From assembly GCA_034698045.1 (NCBI GenBank), contig JAQGAU010000392.1, positions 1-29,242 on the forward strand: a DNA stretch of 29,242 nucleotides. The letters run 5' to 3'. Origin of the DNA: Paramacrobiotus richtersi (Eukaryota > Tardigrada > Eutardigrada > Parachela > Macrobiotidae). The notes beneath the pieces were generated by a model, which worked only from the letters and a program-made list of their open reading frames with translations, had not been told where the DNA came from and ran no database searches. Position 1 is the first letter of the stretch. The number at the start of each line of letters is the position of its first letter. The translations under genes and the position numbers were made by a program. Positions 9,592 through 20,125 of this stretch are shown here, in pieces.

Positions 9592-10836
9592 ATGAATAAT
9601 ACCTTCGCATTTGGTAAAGCAGCTTGTTATTAGTTTCTGCCCTGATGTAGTTAGATTTACAGCATATAACGAAAAGAGACGTATGTATCATAACAGGTAT
9701 TGACTGACCATACCGTTCCATTTTGCAGTTTTCGCCCTATCCCTTCTGGTTGCGGCACAAAGCGACCGCAGTCGTGGATCATCCAACACCAACTTGGTTT
9801 ACCCGCGCACGGTACGTGGTAACTTGTTTAGGATAAGCGCGTGGTACCTTGTTTAGTAATAAGCGCTTTAAATATGCACGGACTATTGGACGATAATGTA
9901 CAGGTAGTGAATAATTAGGGCTGAAGGAATCAGATTAGTTTCACTTTGGCAGGAATATGTTTGAGCTATAATCGACCGAAGCGGAGCGAAGGTCCTCTAT
10001 ATTCAACTCAAATGGATTCTGGTGTCTGTCTGTCATTCCGTCGGTCGGTCATCATTATTTTTATTTATTTGCTAATTTATTTATTCAAATTATTACTTAT
10101 TATATCTATTTATTTTAATTATTTATTTGTTGTTATTTATTTTATTATTTATTATATATTAGTATTATTTGTTATATTTTATTATTTATTGTGTTTTTTT
10201 TAGTATTAATAATATAATATGATTATTGTTTTTAATATTGTCATTTTTGGGATATTATTAACAGTTCATCGGTCCAGGTCCATATAATGTTTGTTATTTT
10301 CTTATTTATTTCGTAATGCTAAAATATGGTGTGATTATTAAGATTGTTAAGATATAGTATGATTATTACTTCTAATAGATTAACTTTTAATAATAGCTCA
10401 ATATTAAAACTCGGTCGACCATGAGAAATCGCTCGACTGTTTGAATGGACTGCGAATTACGGGTTTGAAATCGCTTAGACTAGAAATCGCTTGACTGTTT
10501 GAAAGGACGGGCTAAACAAATCCATAAGATAATGTTTTAAACTGCTTTACATGGGTGTACTTTCTTCGCTTCGGTCATTCAGTGCCCGCAATCAGCGAAT
10601 GCACTTTCCTAGTAGTTTTCGGAACATTGCACCACATGTATATGCAAGCAATCTTGGACTTGATGTTGCAGGCCGACTGTGTTCTTCCAAAAGGTGGTGG
10701 TATTCGCTCCTGCGACCGTATGCTGCAGCGGGTGTGTGGCACCAACGGAAAAACGTACTCCAACGAGTGCATGTTGTGCGTGGACATTGAGGACACTCAC
10801 CAAGATATTCAAGTCCTGAAGGAAGGTCAATGCTAG
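9592..10836 (+). CDS. Kazal-type serine protease inhibitor, gene 1
   Basis: Three coding exons fit: 9592-9613 (22 nt, then gtaaag), 9729-9811 (after ttttgcag, before gtacgt) and 10672-10836 (after gatgttgcag). Together they encode 89 residues. Residues 1-19 (MNNTFAFVFALSLLVAAQS) form a signal peptide. A short Ser/Asn-rich spacer leads to a single Kazal domain with Cys at 38, 49, 57, 68, 71 and 89. Its C-x7-C-x10-C-x2-C spacing and GTNGKTYSNEC motif are classical. The P1 position (second residue after Cys49) is Arg51, which predicts inhibition of trypsin-like enzymes. The protein ends at the sixth Cys. Unlike its two neighbours it has no C-terminal tail exon. The first intron and 22-nt first exon match the neighbours in length and phase, which supports this model. 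Confidence 0.82.
10040..10400. repeat. AT-rich low-complexity block in Kazal gene 1 intron 2
   Basis: Runs of tttattta and attatta dominate the 860-bp intron 9812-10671. The long open frame at 9946-10203 is a product of this composition, not a gene. Confidence 0.75.
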
Positions 10837-11535
10837 ACCGAACTGATCAGGTCATTCTATGGGACCGAAAATCAGTTTTCTCTTATCATTTCAGCACTGT
10901 GGCTACTTTCGGTCGCTGTTACAGATTTCCGTGCGTACAGTGAACATTATGAACTACAGTATAATTATAGATCGAATGGGCTACTTCACATTTTCGCTCT
11001 GACTAATACTTTTTTCTCAAATACATGTGTCGTGCGAATTCATGTTCGGTTTTGACAAGCAGATCAACACGCATCTGTTGTTTTTGGAAATGCACCATTC
11101 ACTCAGAGCTGAAATAGACGGTTAGTAAACGAGATGCTCATTGCGCATATCGAACGTTGCTACATGGTAATAGAGGTGTTTGTGGAGGCTTCGGGTTTTA
11201 TACAAAGGATTCATAGTTTTCATGGCACCATACTTCCCGGCTTTTGGGACTATAACCGTAAGTTAGCACTATGAAAGGTTCGAAATTTATCGTGAAGTTG
11301 GCGCATGATTCCGGCTTTACTTTCTTCCGATCACTTTGTACGAGTACAGCACGTGCAGTTTGACCTGAACATCTGATTATTTGAGGGCTGATTATCGATG
11401 ATCGCAGTTTAATAATTAGTTGGCTGCTCTAACGGTTTGAAACGGCTTTTCAGTGAGTGCATTTACATTCGCGATTGTCCGGTTTAAAAACACCGCAGAC
11501 ATATCCTGTCTTAATTTATACTGGTTGGTTTAAAA
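10837..11535. other. Intergenic, no gene seen
   Basis: Spacer between Kazal genes 1 and 2. No signal-peptide exon or Kazal-like cysteine pattern was found here. Confidence 0.45.
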
Positions 11536-12209
11536 ATGTCGGGAATTTTCGTCCGCTGTAAGTATTTAGATTGTAAACGTTAACCTTCTGGCGTTGCGCG
11601 CATTATTACGGCGACAAATACGTTTCATATCCTTATTCCAAGTCTTGTATGGTTGGAACTCACTTTTCAGCATGGCAGCTACATTTGAAATGTTGCGGTT
11701 CATGCAGGTGTTCTTACATTTTTGCTGCCACTTCTGCTGACTACTACGCAAGCGACGGCTGTTAAAAAGGTGTGCCGGGCTGTTCGTTCCTCGCTTGTTT
11801 AACTTGAGGGGTATTTTGTGGGCATACATTTTTACAGGAATGTAGTCCAGACATGAGAGCAGCCTGCTCACAAGACACGGATCCCGTTTGTGGAACAAAC
11901 CATACAACGTATGCCAACCTGTGTGTGTTATGTCTGGCACACTACCAATCCATGGAGGCAGGCGAAACTGGGGTCCGATTGATCCCTGGTGCGTGCAACG
12001 CACGTTTCTTGACATATTGTTCAAACTCCTTTGGAAAATTTACTGAAATATTTTTGACACAAATTCACTACCTTTCAGGTAATTGCACCGATAATGAAGA
12101 TACTTCCGGAAAAGGGACCGTAGTACAAGTTCTCGGTTTTCTCCACCAGAAAACGCTGAATATGAAGCAGAATCAAGTACCGACGCGGGCAAGAAAGATT
12201 ACAAGCTAA
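11536..12209 (+). CDS. Kazal-type protease inhibitor, gene 2, with C-terminal tail
   Basis: Exons are 11536-11557 (22 nt, gtaagt donor), 11708-11769 (after catgcag), 11838-11988 (after tttttacag) and 12079-12209 (after ctttcag), giving 121 residues. The first two exons make the signal peptide, with VLTFLLPLLLTTTQ as its core. The Kazal exon has Cys 30, 38, 46, 57 and 60; the pattern CGTNHTTYANLC fits the family. The sixth Cys (81) comes from the last exon through the phase-1 junction G|GT AAT TGC. The P1 residue is Gln40, so a trypsin target is unlikely. The tail of about 40 residues is basic (TRARK near the end). Intron 3 is 90 nt and open in frame, so its retention would give a 151-residue form still carrying a Cys at the right place (IPGAC). 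The long minus-strand frame over this gene is a shadow. Confidence 0.8.
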
Positions 12210-12790
12210 CAAATGTTTTTCCGAAAACGACACCGATGTTGTCACATATGACACCCGGGCGTCTTCGCGATTTTGTTGCTGATTGTTACAAGTCTGTGGG
12301 TTAAACAGAAAACGGAAGGTGGTGAATATTTTACAAAGAAGCGATCAGGATTCCGTCGTAGGGATCAGACTTGCTGCACCGATTCTTTTATGGCGTTTCT
12401 CGCTTAGCTTAGACTTTTGAGGTGTTTTTGTGAATACGAGCGTCAGTTTTTGGCAGGAATGTACCAGTACTCCTTAATATATGGAATGCGGCTGCTCAGA
12501 AAACAGCGATTCCCGTGTAATACATGTTAGGTCAAAGTTTTAGAACTTTATCTTCCGATGATCCGATTAAGCAAGCGTAGTTTGACGCGGACGTTTGATT
12601 TTGTCGGCCGTTAGTAATAACCGCCAGCTTCGTACTCGAGTATGTTTGCTGGCGTTCTACCACTAACATTCAATATCTGCCGAGCGTGTGTTAAGCTGTG
12701 TTAATTACTGATATTCACCGGTTCGCAATCGCCATGTTGCATTAATAAACCGACTTCTTGCGCGTGTATAACTTGCAAGTTGGTTACGAA
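12210..12790. other. Intergenic, no gene seen
   Basis: Spacer between Kazal genes 2 and 3. The sequence just before the gene 3 start (ttggttacgaa) resembles that before gene 2 (ttggtttaaaa), so some promoter or 5'UTR similarity is retained. Confidence 0.45.
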
Positions 12791-13881
12791 ATGCCTCGAC
12801 TCTTCGTCTACAGTACGTACGTACAGTAAATCAGTACATTATCAGCCCAATCAACATGCATTAATGGATATTTCGGAGTTTAGTGCTCTTTTTTCTTATG
12901 TACATACGACGTTTGCCAGGAACTCATTGTTAACATGATGGGTTCATTTGTACAGCTTCTTTTCAATAGGTTGTCTTCCTTTTTTCTTGCCGCTGTTACT
13001 GACAGGTGGCCAATCGGAGACAGTCGAAATGGTGAGCTCGCGTATCTCGATTTTTCATTTTCTTAACATTGTTATGAATTATCTTGATAAAAAAGTTCCC
13101 TTCAAAACCTTTCAGAAATGTAATGTAACCGCTTGCCACTCAAACAGTACCGATCCCATCCAGAGCCATAAACTTTGAAATTTATACCAGCACAGTTCCA
13201 AATTTTAACTGGACGGCCACTTATTTTGCTTTGTTAGTTTCAAAAAAAATTAGCGCGTATGTGCTCTCAAAACTAGGAAAATGTTCTTGTTTCGCGCGCA
13301 GCGCGAAGCCAACGAACGATTGCCGAATGAAACTAGAGAAAAACAGCAAAAAATGAGTGCTGTTATGCTTTCTAAAGGGCAAAATTTATGGATTTGGTGC
13401 GGAAAACATTACCTGAGACTCTGTTTAACAGAAACAAAGGGGGGAGTATTGGTAACTTTTGAGCACATTTTCTAATTTATACGAGCACAAGGCCGTTAAT
13501 ACCAGCACATTTTGTGCTTTACCAGCACATGTTTTATGGCCCTGATCCCATCTGTGGAACAGATGACAGGACGTATGCCAACCTTTGCACGTTGTGCTTG
13601 GCCCGGTATCAAGCAGCGAAAGCCGGAGAAAGTGGCGTGAACTTGGCATATTCTGGTTTGTGCAGCATATAAAACATTAGAATTTCCCTACGTTTGCTCG
13701 TGTCGTATAAACAATTAGTGATTCCGGCTTGAGAATAAATCTGTTAGGTAACTGCACCGATACTGGAGGCATGTCCGGAAATGTCAACCGCACTCAAGTG
13801 CAGCCATTCCTCAGGTTTCTGCACAATCATGCGTCGACCATCACTCAGAATCAAATCCGAACGAGAGGAAAAAAGACTTAA
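12791..13881 (+). pseudogene. Kazal-type inhibitor, gene 3, split by a hAT MITE
   Basis: The architecture equals gene 2: exon 1 12791-12812 (22 nt, gtacgt donor), exon 2 12970-13031 (62 nt, core CLPFFLPLLLTGGQS), exon 3 starting at 13116 after ctttcag, and exon 4 13748-13881. Exon 3 begins with K-C-N-V-T-A-C and reaches STDPI at 13160. There a 384-bp element intervenes, and the Kazal reading resumes in the same frame at 13553 with CGTDDRTYANLCTLCLARY, ending at 13655 before gtttgt. Without the insertion the coding length would be 366 nt, identical to gene 2. With it, the frame hits TGA at 13177-13179 soon after the junction. All splice signals and frames outside the insertion look intact, so inactivation seems recent. 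Splicing around the element cannot be excluded. Confidence 0.8.
13161..13544. mobile_element. hAT-type non-autonomous element (MITE) in Kazal gene 3
   Basis: The element begins CAGAGCCATAAAC and ends in the reverse complement of CAGGGCCATAAAAC. These are near-identical terminal inverted repeats of the CAGRG type known for hAT elements. An 8-bp duplication ATCCCATC flanks it exactly (13153-13160 and 13545-13552), the standard hAT target size. Inside, accagcaca or close variants recur near 13187, 13474, 13500 and 13520, resembling subterminal transposase-binding repeats. At 384 bp it encodes no transposase, so it must have been mobilised in trans. Confidence 0.88.
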
Positions 13882-14184
13882 GGCTTATGAAAGAATGCCG
13901 CTGACGGAGATAGTGTCAAAAGTCATCCCTCAGCTTGGCGTTTTCTTTGCTAACTTCTCGTACGATATTCATACAACAGCCGCGTATCAGTTAGTTATTG
14001 ATTCCTTAGAGATTTTTGACCCCGACAAACTGTTTTAATAAGCCTGTTCAAGAGCTAGGTTATCTGCTGTTGAAAGACTGAACAAAACTAGACAGCGTAC
14101 TGAAACCGTGTTACAAAATTTCTCTTATAAAAACCACTTGGAAAACAACAATCACAGAAACAAATCTGTTAAAAAAAGACCCAC
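13882..14184. other. Intergenic between convergent genes
   Basis: Space between the Kazal gene 3 stop and the convergent thyroglobulin-domain gene. An 85-codon plus-strand frame (13781-14038) overlaps Kazal exon 4 in another frame and has no counterpart in gene 2. I do not count it as a gene. Confidence 0.4.
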
Positions 14185-15255
14185 TCATTTTCTCAATTTC
14201 CACGACTCCCAGAACTTCCTCACCATTCCACAGCTCAGGCGTGGATTATCACGGCTCACCGTCGCATGTGCGGGATCATCCCATTTCTCCTTGGCATTCA
14301 CTGGGGTCGCACTCCACCGCGGTCCCAGTTGCGTCCCGTACTTATCCGCGCACCAGCAGTCTCCGTTCTCCGCGCACTGTTTCGGCAGATAGTCCCCGGT
14401 CTTGGTGCTACAGTGGGGAACGTACGCCGGTTTGCGCTCCTGTAGTACGGCTTTGTAGGCTTTGGTTGCACAGTCACAGGAGATGGTGCGGTTGACGGGT
14501 GCATAGATGTTGATGCCGGTTGCTCCGTCAGCACAGAATTGCAGACCGTCCACAGTGATTTGATGAGCAGAGAGTTGATTAGTGGTTGGGTCGCAGGTGG
14601 GGATCCATTGGGCTTCGGGAGGGGCGGTGCGACGGAGAAGATCACAATCGATGGAATTTGCTGCGAATCACAAAGAATCACTTAATAAGTTAAATCTTGG
14701 GCCAATAGAATATAGACCCAGGATGTCGTATACATAGAAGGTGCGTCCTTTTTCTTCCAAGATGTCTACATTTTTTGTTACTTTTGCAAACTGAGAACAC
14801 TTTGCAGTATTCAATTATTTTATTTGCCTCTTATCTGTAAGGAAACCTCAGATTGTAATTTCTTTTTTCCATGAACCGGTACTTGACTTTCATTATTTTT
14901 CTCTGGATATGTATCCACTTAACAACTCTCTGTTCATTTAACTACATCTCTTAAACAGACGAGCAAAACTAGATCAAATAAGGCCGGAAGAAAAAGCTTA
15001 AAAGGGCCATATAAATGCCTACTACATAGTACGATCTGAAAAAACCTATTTGTATATCATGATGGTCGATGATGTACCGAATATCGTCGTTGCATTTGTT
15101 AACGTAGAATTCAAGATTTTTTTTCTAGACACTTATCTTGCCGTTGACTTACGCAGCGTGCGGTTCAAAACATCCGGCGTGACCAATGGCAAGGGCAATG
15201 CAGAATAATGCCCCACACTTATAATAAATACCACAACTACTCCAAACCAGCGCAT
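14185..15255 (-). CDS. Secreted thyroglobulin type-1 domain protein
   Basis: Two exons, 15153-15255 and 14185-14660, join through gtaagt and attcgcag in phase 1 and encode 192 residues. Residues 1-19 are a signal peptide (MRWFGVVVVFIISVGHYSA). A first, degenerate thyroglobulin type-1 unit spans about Cys40-Cys96 (WIPTC, then FCADGATG, with the CWC reduced to a single Cys). A second, canonical unit spans Cys98-Cys178 with YVPHC, GDYLPKQC and CWCADKYGTQLG. Such domains occur in cysteine-protease inhibitors (equistatin, some stefin-like activities) and in matrix proteins. The small secreted form beside three Kazal genes makes an inhibitor role plausible but unproven. The intron is 492 bp. Two plus-strand frames over the second exon are shadows. 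Confidence 0.85.
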
Positions 15256-15420
15256 TGTTGTCCGAGATTCAAGCAATCCTCGCAGTCTCTTCTACCGAAT
15301 ACCAAAGTTCAGTAATTTCAAGAAAACTTGAAGAATGTTTATATGATCGTATTTTCCTCTCCGAAAAATTTGCTTATTATATACATCCGGCTGTTTTGCT
15401 CTGCTTAAAGTATTTGGCAC

Positions 15421-15447
15421 CGGTAATCCGTATTGTGAGGATTACCG
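15421..15447. repeat. Perfect 9-bp inverted repeat (hairpin)
   Basis: cggtaatcc and ggattaccg are exact reverse complements separated by 9 bases. The function is unknown. The surrounding 15256-16178 has only short frames on both strands and no supported gene. Confidence 0.5.
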
Positions 15448-16178
15448 CTACACTTTGGCGCTTCAACGCATTGCTTTGTAGGATTACACTTACGATGATT
15501 GCTGCTTCTATTGCCAACTTATTAACCACAGGTCTTAGCTGTTCGTTTACACTCGTCAACAAACACCTCTCAACAATGCCGGCATTGGATCCTAACTCAT
15601 CTTAAAGACGCCAATTCTTTGGTATTTATGAAACTGAGAGTTACGTGAAGAGCAACATCACCGATTACCGTAACACTGTACGAAGTAGTGTACGAACATG
15701 TACAGCGGAGTTGTGGTACATATATGTATGTGGCAAAAACGTGTCTTATAACTAGAATCATATATGTGCACTATCCGTACACGATACACACATGCTGCGC
15801 TTGCGTCATCTTTTGTGGTAGGTATCACTAGTGAAAGTACACTCCAGCGTGTTAACGTTTCGATGTATCTCAAAGTGTACCGTATACAGCTGCGATTGTG
15901 TTTAAATGCACTATTTACTCATTCGTGTTCCTGCACATGTAATTCATATTTATATGTAATAGTAAAGCGACAGTAATGCATTGTAAGTTGTAACGTTAAC
16001 AATTTTGTCCAGCTAGAGTACACTTTCTCAAGCCATCAACGTCATCGAACGACAGAACATTTTATGCCAGCCAAACAGCCTAACAAAACACTGTACAAAA
16101 ACATATGCCCAAAGACTGCAAATTGTGAAGTGTACATAAAATCAACAGTATAAACTTAAGTACAGTATCGGGTTATTT

Positions 16179-16894
16179 TCAGCCCAAGAACGATTCAACC
16201 CACGCCATACTTTCGCCGGCATCGTTTCTGGTGCGCACTTCGTACTTGGTGGTAGCGCCCTTCTTCTGCGTGTCGGACACAGCCAAACTGGCGGAATAGG
16301 TGTTGCCGCCGCCTTCTCGCTTGAAGATCAATTTGTACCGACCTCCATCTTGAACCTGGGCGTTGTTAACCAACCAGGCAATCTGCGGTTCAGTGTCCGA
16401 TTCGATTTTACAGTTAATCGACAGGCTCTTTCCGTCGGGGGCTTCGTTTGCGGTGGGCTTCTGAGTGATTTTGGGCGAATAGCGCATTCCGCTGTAAGCC
16501 AAAGAGGATTAAAGATAGCTAATCAGAACCTCGCTGAAAATCATTGACTATGTACCGGAAGGTAATAAAACTTAGGGAGAGAAAAACTGAGCGATAACAA
16601 GTTGTGCACTATACAAAGGAAGCGGGGAAGAAGAAAATTCTGCACAAATATCACGCTGTTCTGTACAGAGTGTTTGCCGTGCTGCAAGTTACGAAAAAAC
16701 AATAAAGTACATAAAAGCTATGGTAGAAATTGCGCTTCACCGTCATGAGAAGTTTTGTATATTCTCCAGTTTATTTCGCTTTCTAGCATTATAATTGAAT
16801 TGAACCAAAAGTACTTAACTACGGCCAAAACGGAAGATAAACAGAATACTTTAATAAAGTATGGAAAGGTTGAAATGTGTACTTACGAGGCCAT
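16179..16894 (-). CDS. Small intracellular single Ig (I-set) domain protein
   Basis: The ATG exon has only 8 coding bases (16887-16894, then gtaagt). The 395-bp intron 16492-16886 ends in ggcttacag, and exon 2 (16179-16491) completes 106 residues starting MASGMRYSPKITQKP. There is no signal peptide. The body is one I-set Ig fold: PDGKSLSINC (Cys30), IAWLVN (Trp42), GRYKLIFKREGG, SASLAVSD and YEVRTRNDAGES. The second Ig Cys is Val, as is frequent in cytoplasmic I-set domains of muscle proteins. The sequence resembles single domains of titin, twitchin or myomesin-type proteins. As a free-standing domain it could bind muscle filaments, but this is inference. The protein ends shortly after the last strand (ESFLG). 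Confidence 0.82.
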
Positions 16895-18785
16895 GATGAA
16901 GGTTAGGTCAAAGCTCCGCACAAAAAGAGATCTGAAAAACTAATGGAATAGGAAGTTCTCTTAACCGTCGATAGATCCAACTGAATTTTTGGCCTGAAAA
17001 ATGTTGCACTTTGACACTTAAAAAGATTTTGAGCCACTGCATGATACGTTGGTGGTCTGTTAGTAATGTTAAAAGTTCTTGTTTTTTGTATGACTAAGAC
17101 ATGCGTCCGTCTGGGCGCTCTCTGTCTCCTAATCCAGTCACAGCAGCAGCTGCTAATAACTGTTCGGAAAACTTATTTTGGTTTTCGCTTATTGATTGAT
17201 GCGATGCGGTCATTTGCCCATTGCTCATAAAGATGCCGACAGTAGACAGACCTTTCGCTTCGCTGCGGCGAGAAGTGAAGAGACTGATTACGCATATGCG
17301 CTGAGGATTGTTTTGCCGGCTCCGTCGTATTAATTTTCACTTTCCTTCGATGGTAATACATGAAGGCAATGTGTTATTACCATGCAGTACTGGCAGTACT
17401 TCTGTATGTGCATGTAATATGCGTAAGTACAGCAGTACATTCCGGCATGATCGAGTCGCTAACAATTAAGATTCAGCGTATCTACGCGCATTAGTAAGCT
17501 GCTGACTAGCCCGCATGTTCATGCTTGTCTGGATTGTAATACATGTATGTTAAGACAGTTTTATAAATTTCCCGAAGCTTTTACACATAATTTTTACATC
17601 TCTTGTTGCAACGTAACAGAAAGAGTGCAGCAATTAACACCGCGTAGGGTAGTCGACATCATATTACAGTGTATACTGCATAGCAAAATATCAACGATGC
17701 AAAATTTCATTTTTCCGTACTTCAATGCGCAGCCACTTATCGAATACATCGTACTTTCCTTAATAAAGCTGACTCTATTCATATATAGCTGTAGTTTGCC
17801 GTGTTGCAGCCGTCATTTTTACAGAAAACCGTTGTGTCAGAAGTCAGCACATTTTTCGGGATGTATTGTTACGGCATCCCGTGATTCCAGTACCTTTCGC
17901 ATTCTTTCTATGGCATTTATTTTTGTTTATATATACACTTTGCAGTTTGCACTGTGCAGTCAGGCACGATTCTTCATGTACCGTGTCCGTTAGGTTTCAA
18001 CTCATGCAAAGTCAGGTGAAACCGGCATAGTTCTCAGCAGATAATGTGCATTACCTATATCGCCCAGAATCTGGATGCTCAGAATGCAAGATTCAATCTG
18101 GGTTTCGTTAGTCCATTTTGGTTGTTTGCATACTGAAACTTTCCCTTCCATGATTCCATCCAGCCCGGTTATCTTAATATTGTTGGTCTGCTCTGAGCTT
18201 TTAGCATAGGTCCTCTATCCCGCTGTTAGCATTGGCTGGGATCTTCCTTTTACGTATTTGTACTGTTTTTGCGCTTGTATTACAATTTTCCAAAGGGTGG
18301 AGCATTCGCTCACTGTGAAACATAGCAAGTGTACTCTGGTTATTATATGCGAGCGGCGTCCAGCAGAACCACCTCGCAGTATGTTGTTCGTCCACATGAC
18401 GGCTACATTTCCGGTTCATACACAAATTTCCATTAATTGTTCAACCAAACGCATTCATTTGCATTAATTTCCACACGAGTGGATTAATTTCTTTTAATTA
18501 TCGCACGAACGGTTTGAAATGCATTCCTTTTCACACGAAGACTTGGTTGCAAGTGCAGGGTATATCGAGGGAGTTTCACGATAATTATCACGCCCGCAGC
18601 AAAACTTACAAGAAAGTAAAAATCTTTCAGCGGATTTGCTGGTTTTTTAGCATAACATGGTTCTATCGCTTGATCTGAATTAATGGCTTAGCTGGAGCTG
18701 TGATAGGCACGCGTGAATATAAGGCAGTGCTATTGTTAGTGTAAGACATGTAGACCTCATATTTATCTTGTAACTGCCGTACACC
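16895..18785. other. Intergenic; no supported gene
   Basis: Presumed upstream region of the Ig gene (left) and of the LRR gene (right). A 148-codon plus-strand frame at 17547-17993 is open, but it has an erratic, Cys- and Phe-rich composition and no recognisable domain. At 18440-18540, cattaattt/ttaattt motifs and cacacga repeats recur. Confidence 0.4.
18718..18724 (+). promoter_or_regulatory. TATA-like box of the LRR gene
   Basis: TATAAGG lies 62-68 bases before the ATG at 18786, predicting a start site near 18749 and a short leader. Confidence 0.4.
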
Positions 18786-20125
18786 ATGAAGGTACTATTA
18801 CGTCTCTTCTCTTTTTTTTTGTCGATTTTTTTGTCAGTTGCAGCGGAAGCCGACTACACACTACTGCATGAAGGATGCTTTCTCGATATTCTAGGCTCGC
18901 TAATTTGCAGGAGTAATAACTTACACCTTCCCGGTAACTTCAGCATCACCCAGCTACAAGCTCTCCAAGCAGACCCAATTAAAGTGATTTCCTTAAGCTG
19001 TCCTGACCCTAACGGGCCGTACTGCAATTTTATCAGCAAAGATGTCGAATCTTTCCCATCAATTCCAGCTCTTAAAAGCGTTGAACTATTCGCTTTTCAA
19101 ACCGATGAAGGACATATGTTGCCAGTGGACCAACTACTGAAAAACAACAAGGACCACCTGGAAAGGTTACTTCTGTATAACTGTAAGATAGACAAACTGG
19201 ATTCTCGGTTTATGCGTGGCTTCGAACGATTGGAATACCTGGAAATTAGGTCGGGAAACATCAGCGGAATCGCTGTCGATACTTTCGAACATGCGGCCAG
19301 TAACTTGGAGGTCCTATATCTGCCTTCCAACGCCCTGACAACATTCGACTGGGGTGTGATAAAGCCGCTAGCGGGATCTTTGGTAGGTATATAGATAAAG
19401 AGAGCACTGTACAGTATATCTTGGTCATCACACTTTCTAAGCGCAGACGACGATATCATGGAGTTAAACGATTAGTACGGACTAATATATGTGTTTAGTG
19501 GCATGCGTACTCGTACGATGTATATACAGATACTTGCAGATACTTACAGATACTCACATATAACAATTATAATATAACAATAATATATAATATAACAATA
19601 TAACAATTATAATATAACAAATATATATAATAGAACAGTAATATAGCAATTTTTCATCTGATGGTAAAATGTCAGCTTTTACTTTGGCAGAAACGCTTAA
19701 CGCTATTTGGTCAAAATCCACCTCTCCAAAGCCTTTACTGTAGCACAGCAGCATTCCATGTCAAGCTCGAGTCACTATCGTTGAATGGAAATCAGCTTTC
19801 GACTATTCCCAAAGAAATTTTGAACACGCTTGTCGTTGAAACTGGAAAATTTTTGGAACTCGATTTTGGTGGCAATCCAATCTGTCAAGAAAAGCCGGAC
19901 TGTTCATGCTGCACGATGAAGAGTATCGCGCAGTGGTACGCTCAAGTTGCAAACCCAAAGAACGTGGAAATTATTGGCCGCTGCGGACCACACTGGCGCT
20001 TGTACATTGTCGACCCTATTCCGCAGACTACGACTTCGAATGACACAGAGAATGCGGAGTTGTTTCACATAAGACCACTGTCTCCTAGTGCGTACGCGAG
20101 CTGTATTAATAATCATGACGTGTGA
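18786..20125 (+). CDS. Secreted leucine-rich-repeat protein
   Basis: Exon 1 starts at 18786 with a signal peptide (hydrophobic to about residue 20, SVAAEA). A Cys-containing N-terminal cap follows, then LRRs of 24-26 residues: LERLLLYNCKIDKLD, LEYLEIRSGNISGI, LEVLYLPSNALTTF. Exon 2 continues LESLSLNGNQLSTIP and LELDFGGNPIC, then a Cys-rich C-terminal cap (CSCC, then RCGPHW) and a Thr/Ser tail. No transmembrane segment or GPI-type hydrophobic end is seen, so the product is probably extracellular and about 318-324 residues long. The exon join is uncertain: donor 19382 with acceptor 19766 (phase 0, keeps LRR spacing near 26), or donor 19386 with acceptor 19752 (better cag site, phase 1). LRRs of this type mediate protein binding; the partner is unknown. 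Confidence 0.8.
19555..19645. repeat. AT-rich simple repeat in the LRR intron
   Basis: Iterated aacaattataatat and ataatataac units fill part of the intron. The minus-strand frame over it is compositional. Confidence 0.7.

Noticed and set aside
11566..12024. 152-codon minus-strand frame
   Set aside because: It lies opposite Kazal gene 2, whose exons explain the sequence. The frame is a shadow.
13781..14038. 85-codon frame downstream of Kazal gene 3
   Set aside because: It overlaps exon 4 in another frame, and the corresponding region of gene 2 does not encode a similar peptide.
17547..17993. 148-codon plus-strand open frame
   Set aside because: No signal peptide, domain or paralogue. The composition is erratic and it sits in AT-rich spacer. 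A frame this long can occur by chance in 29 kb read in six frames.
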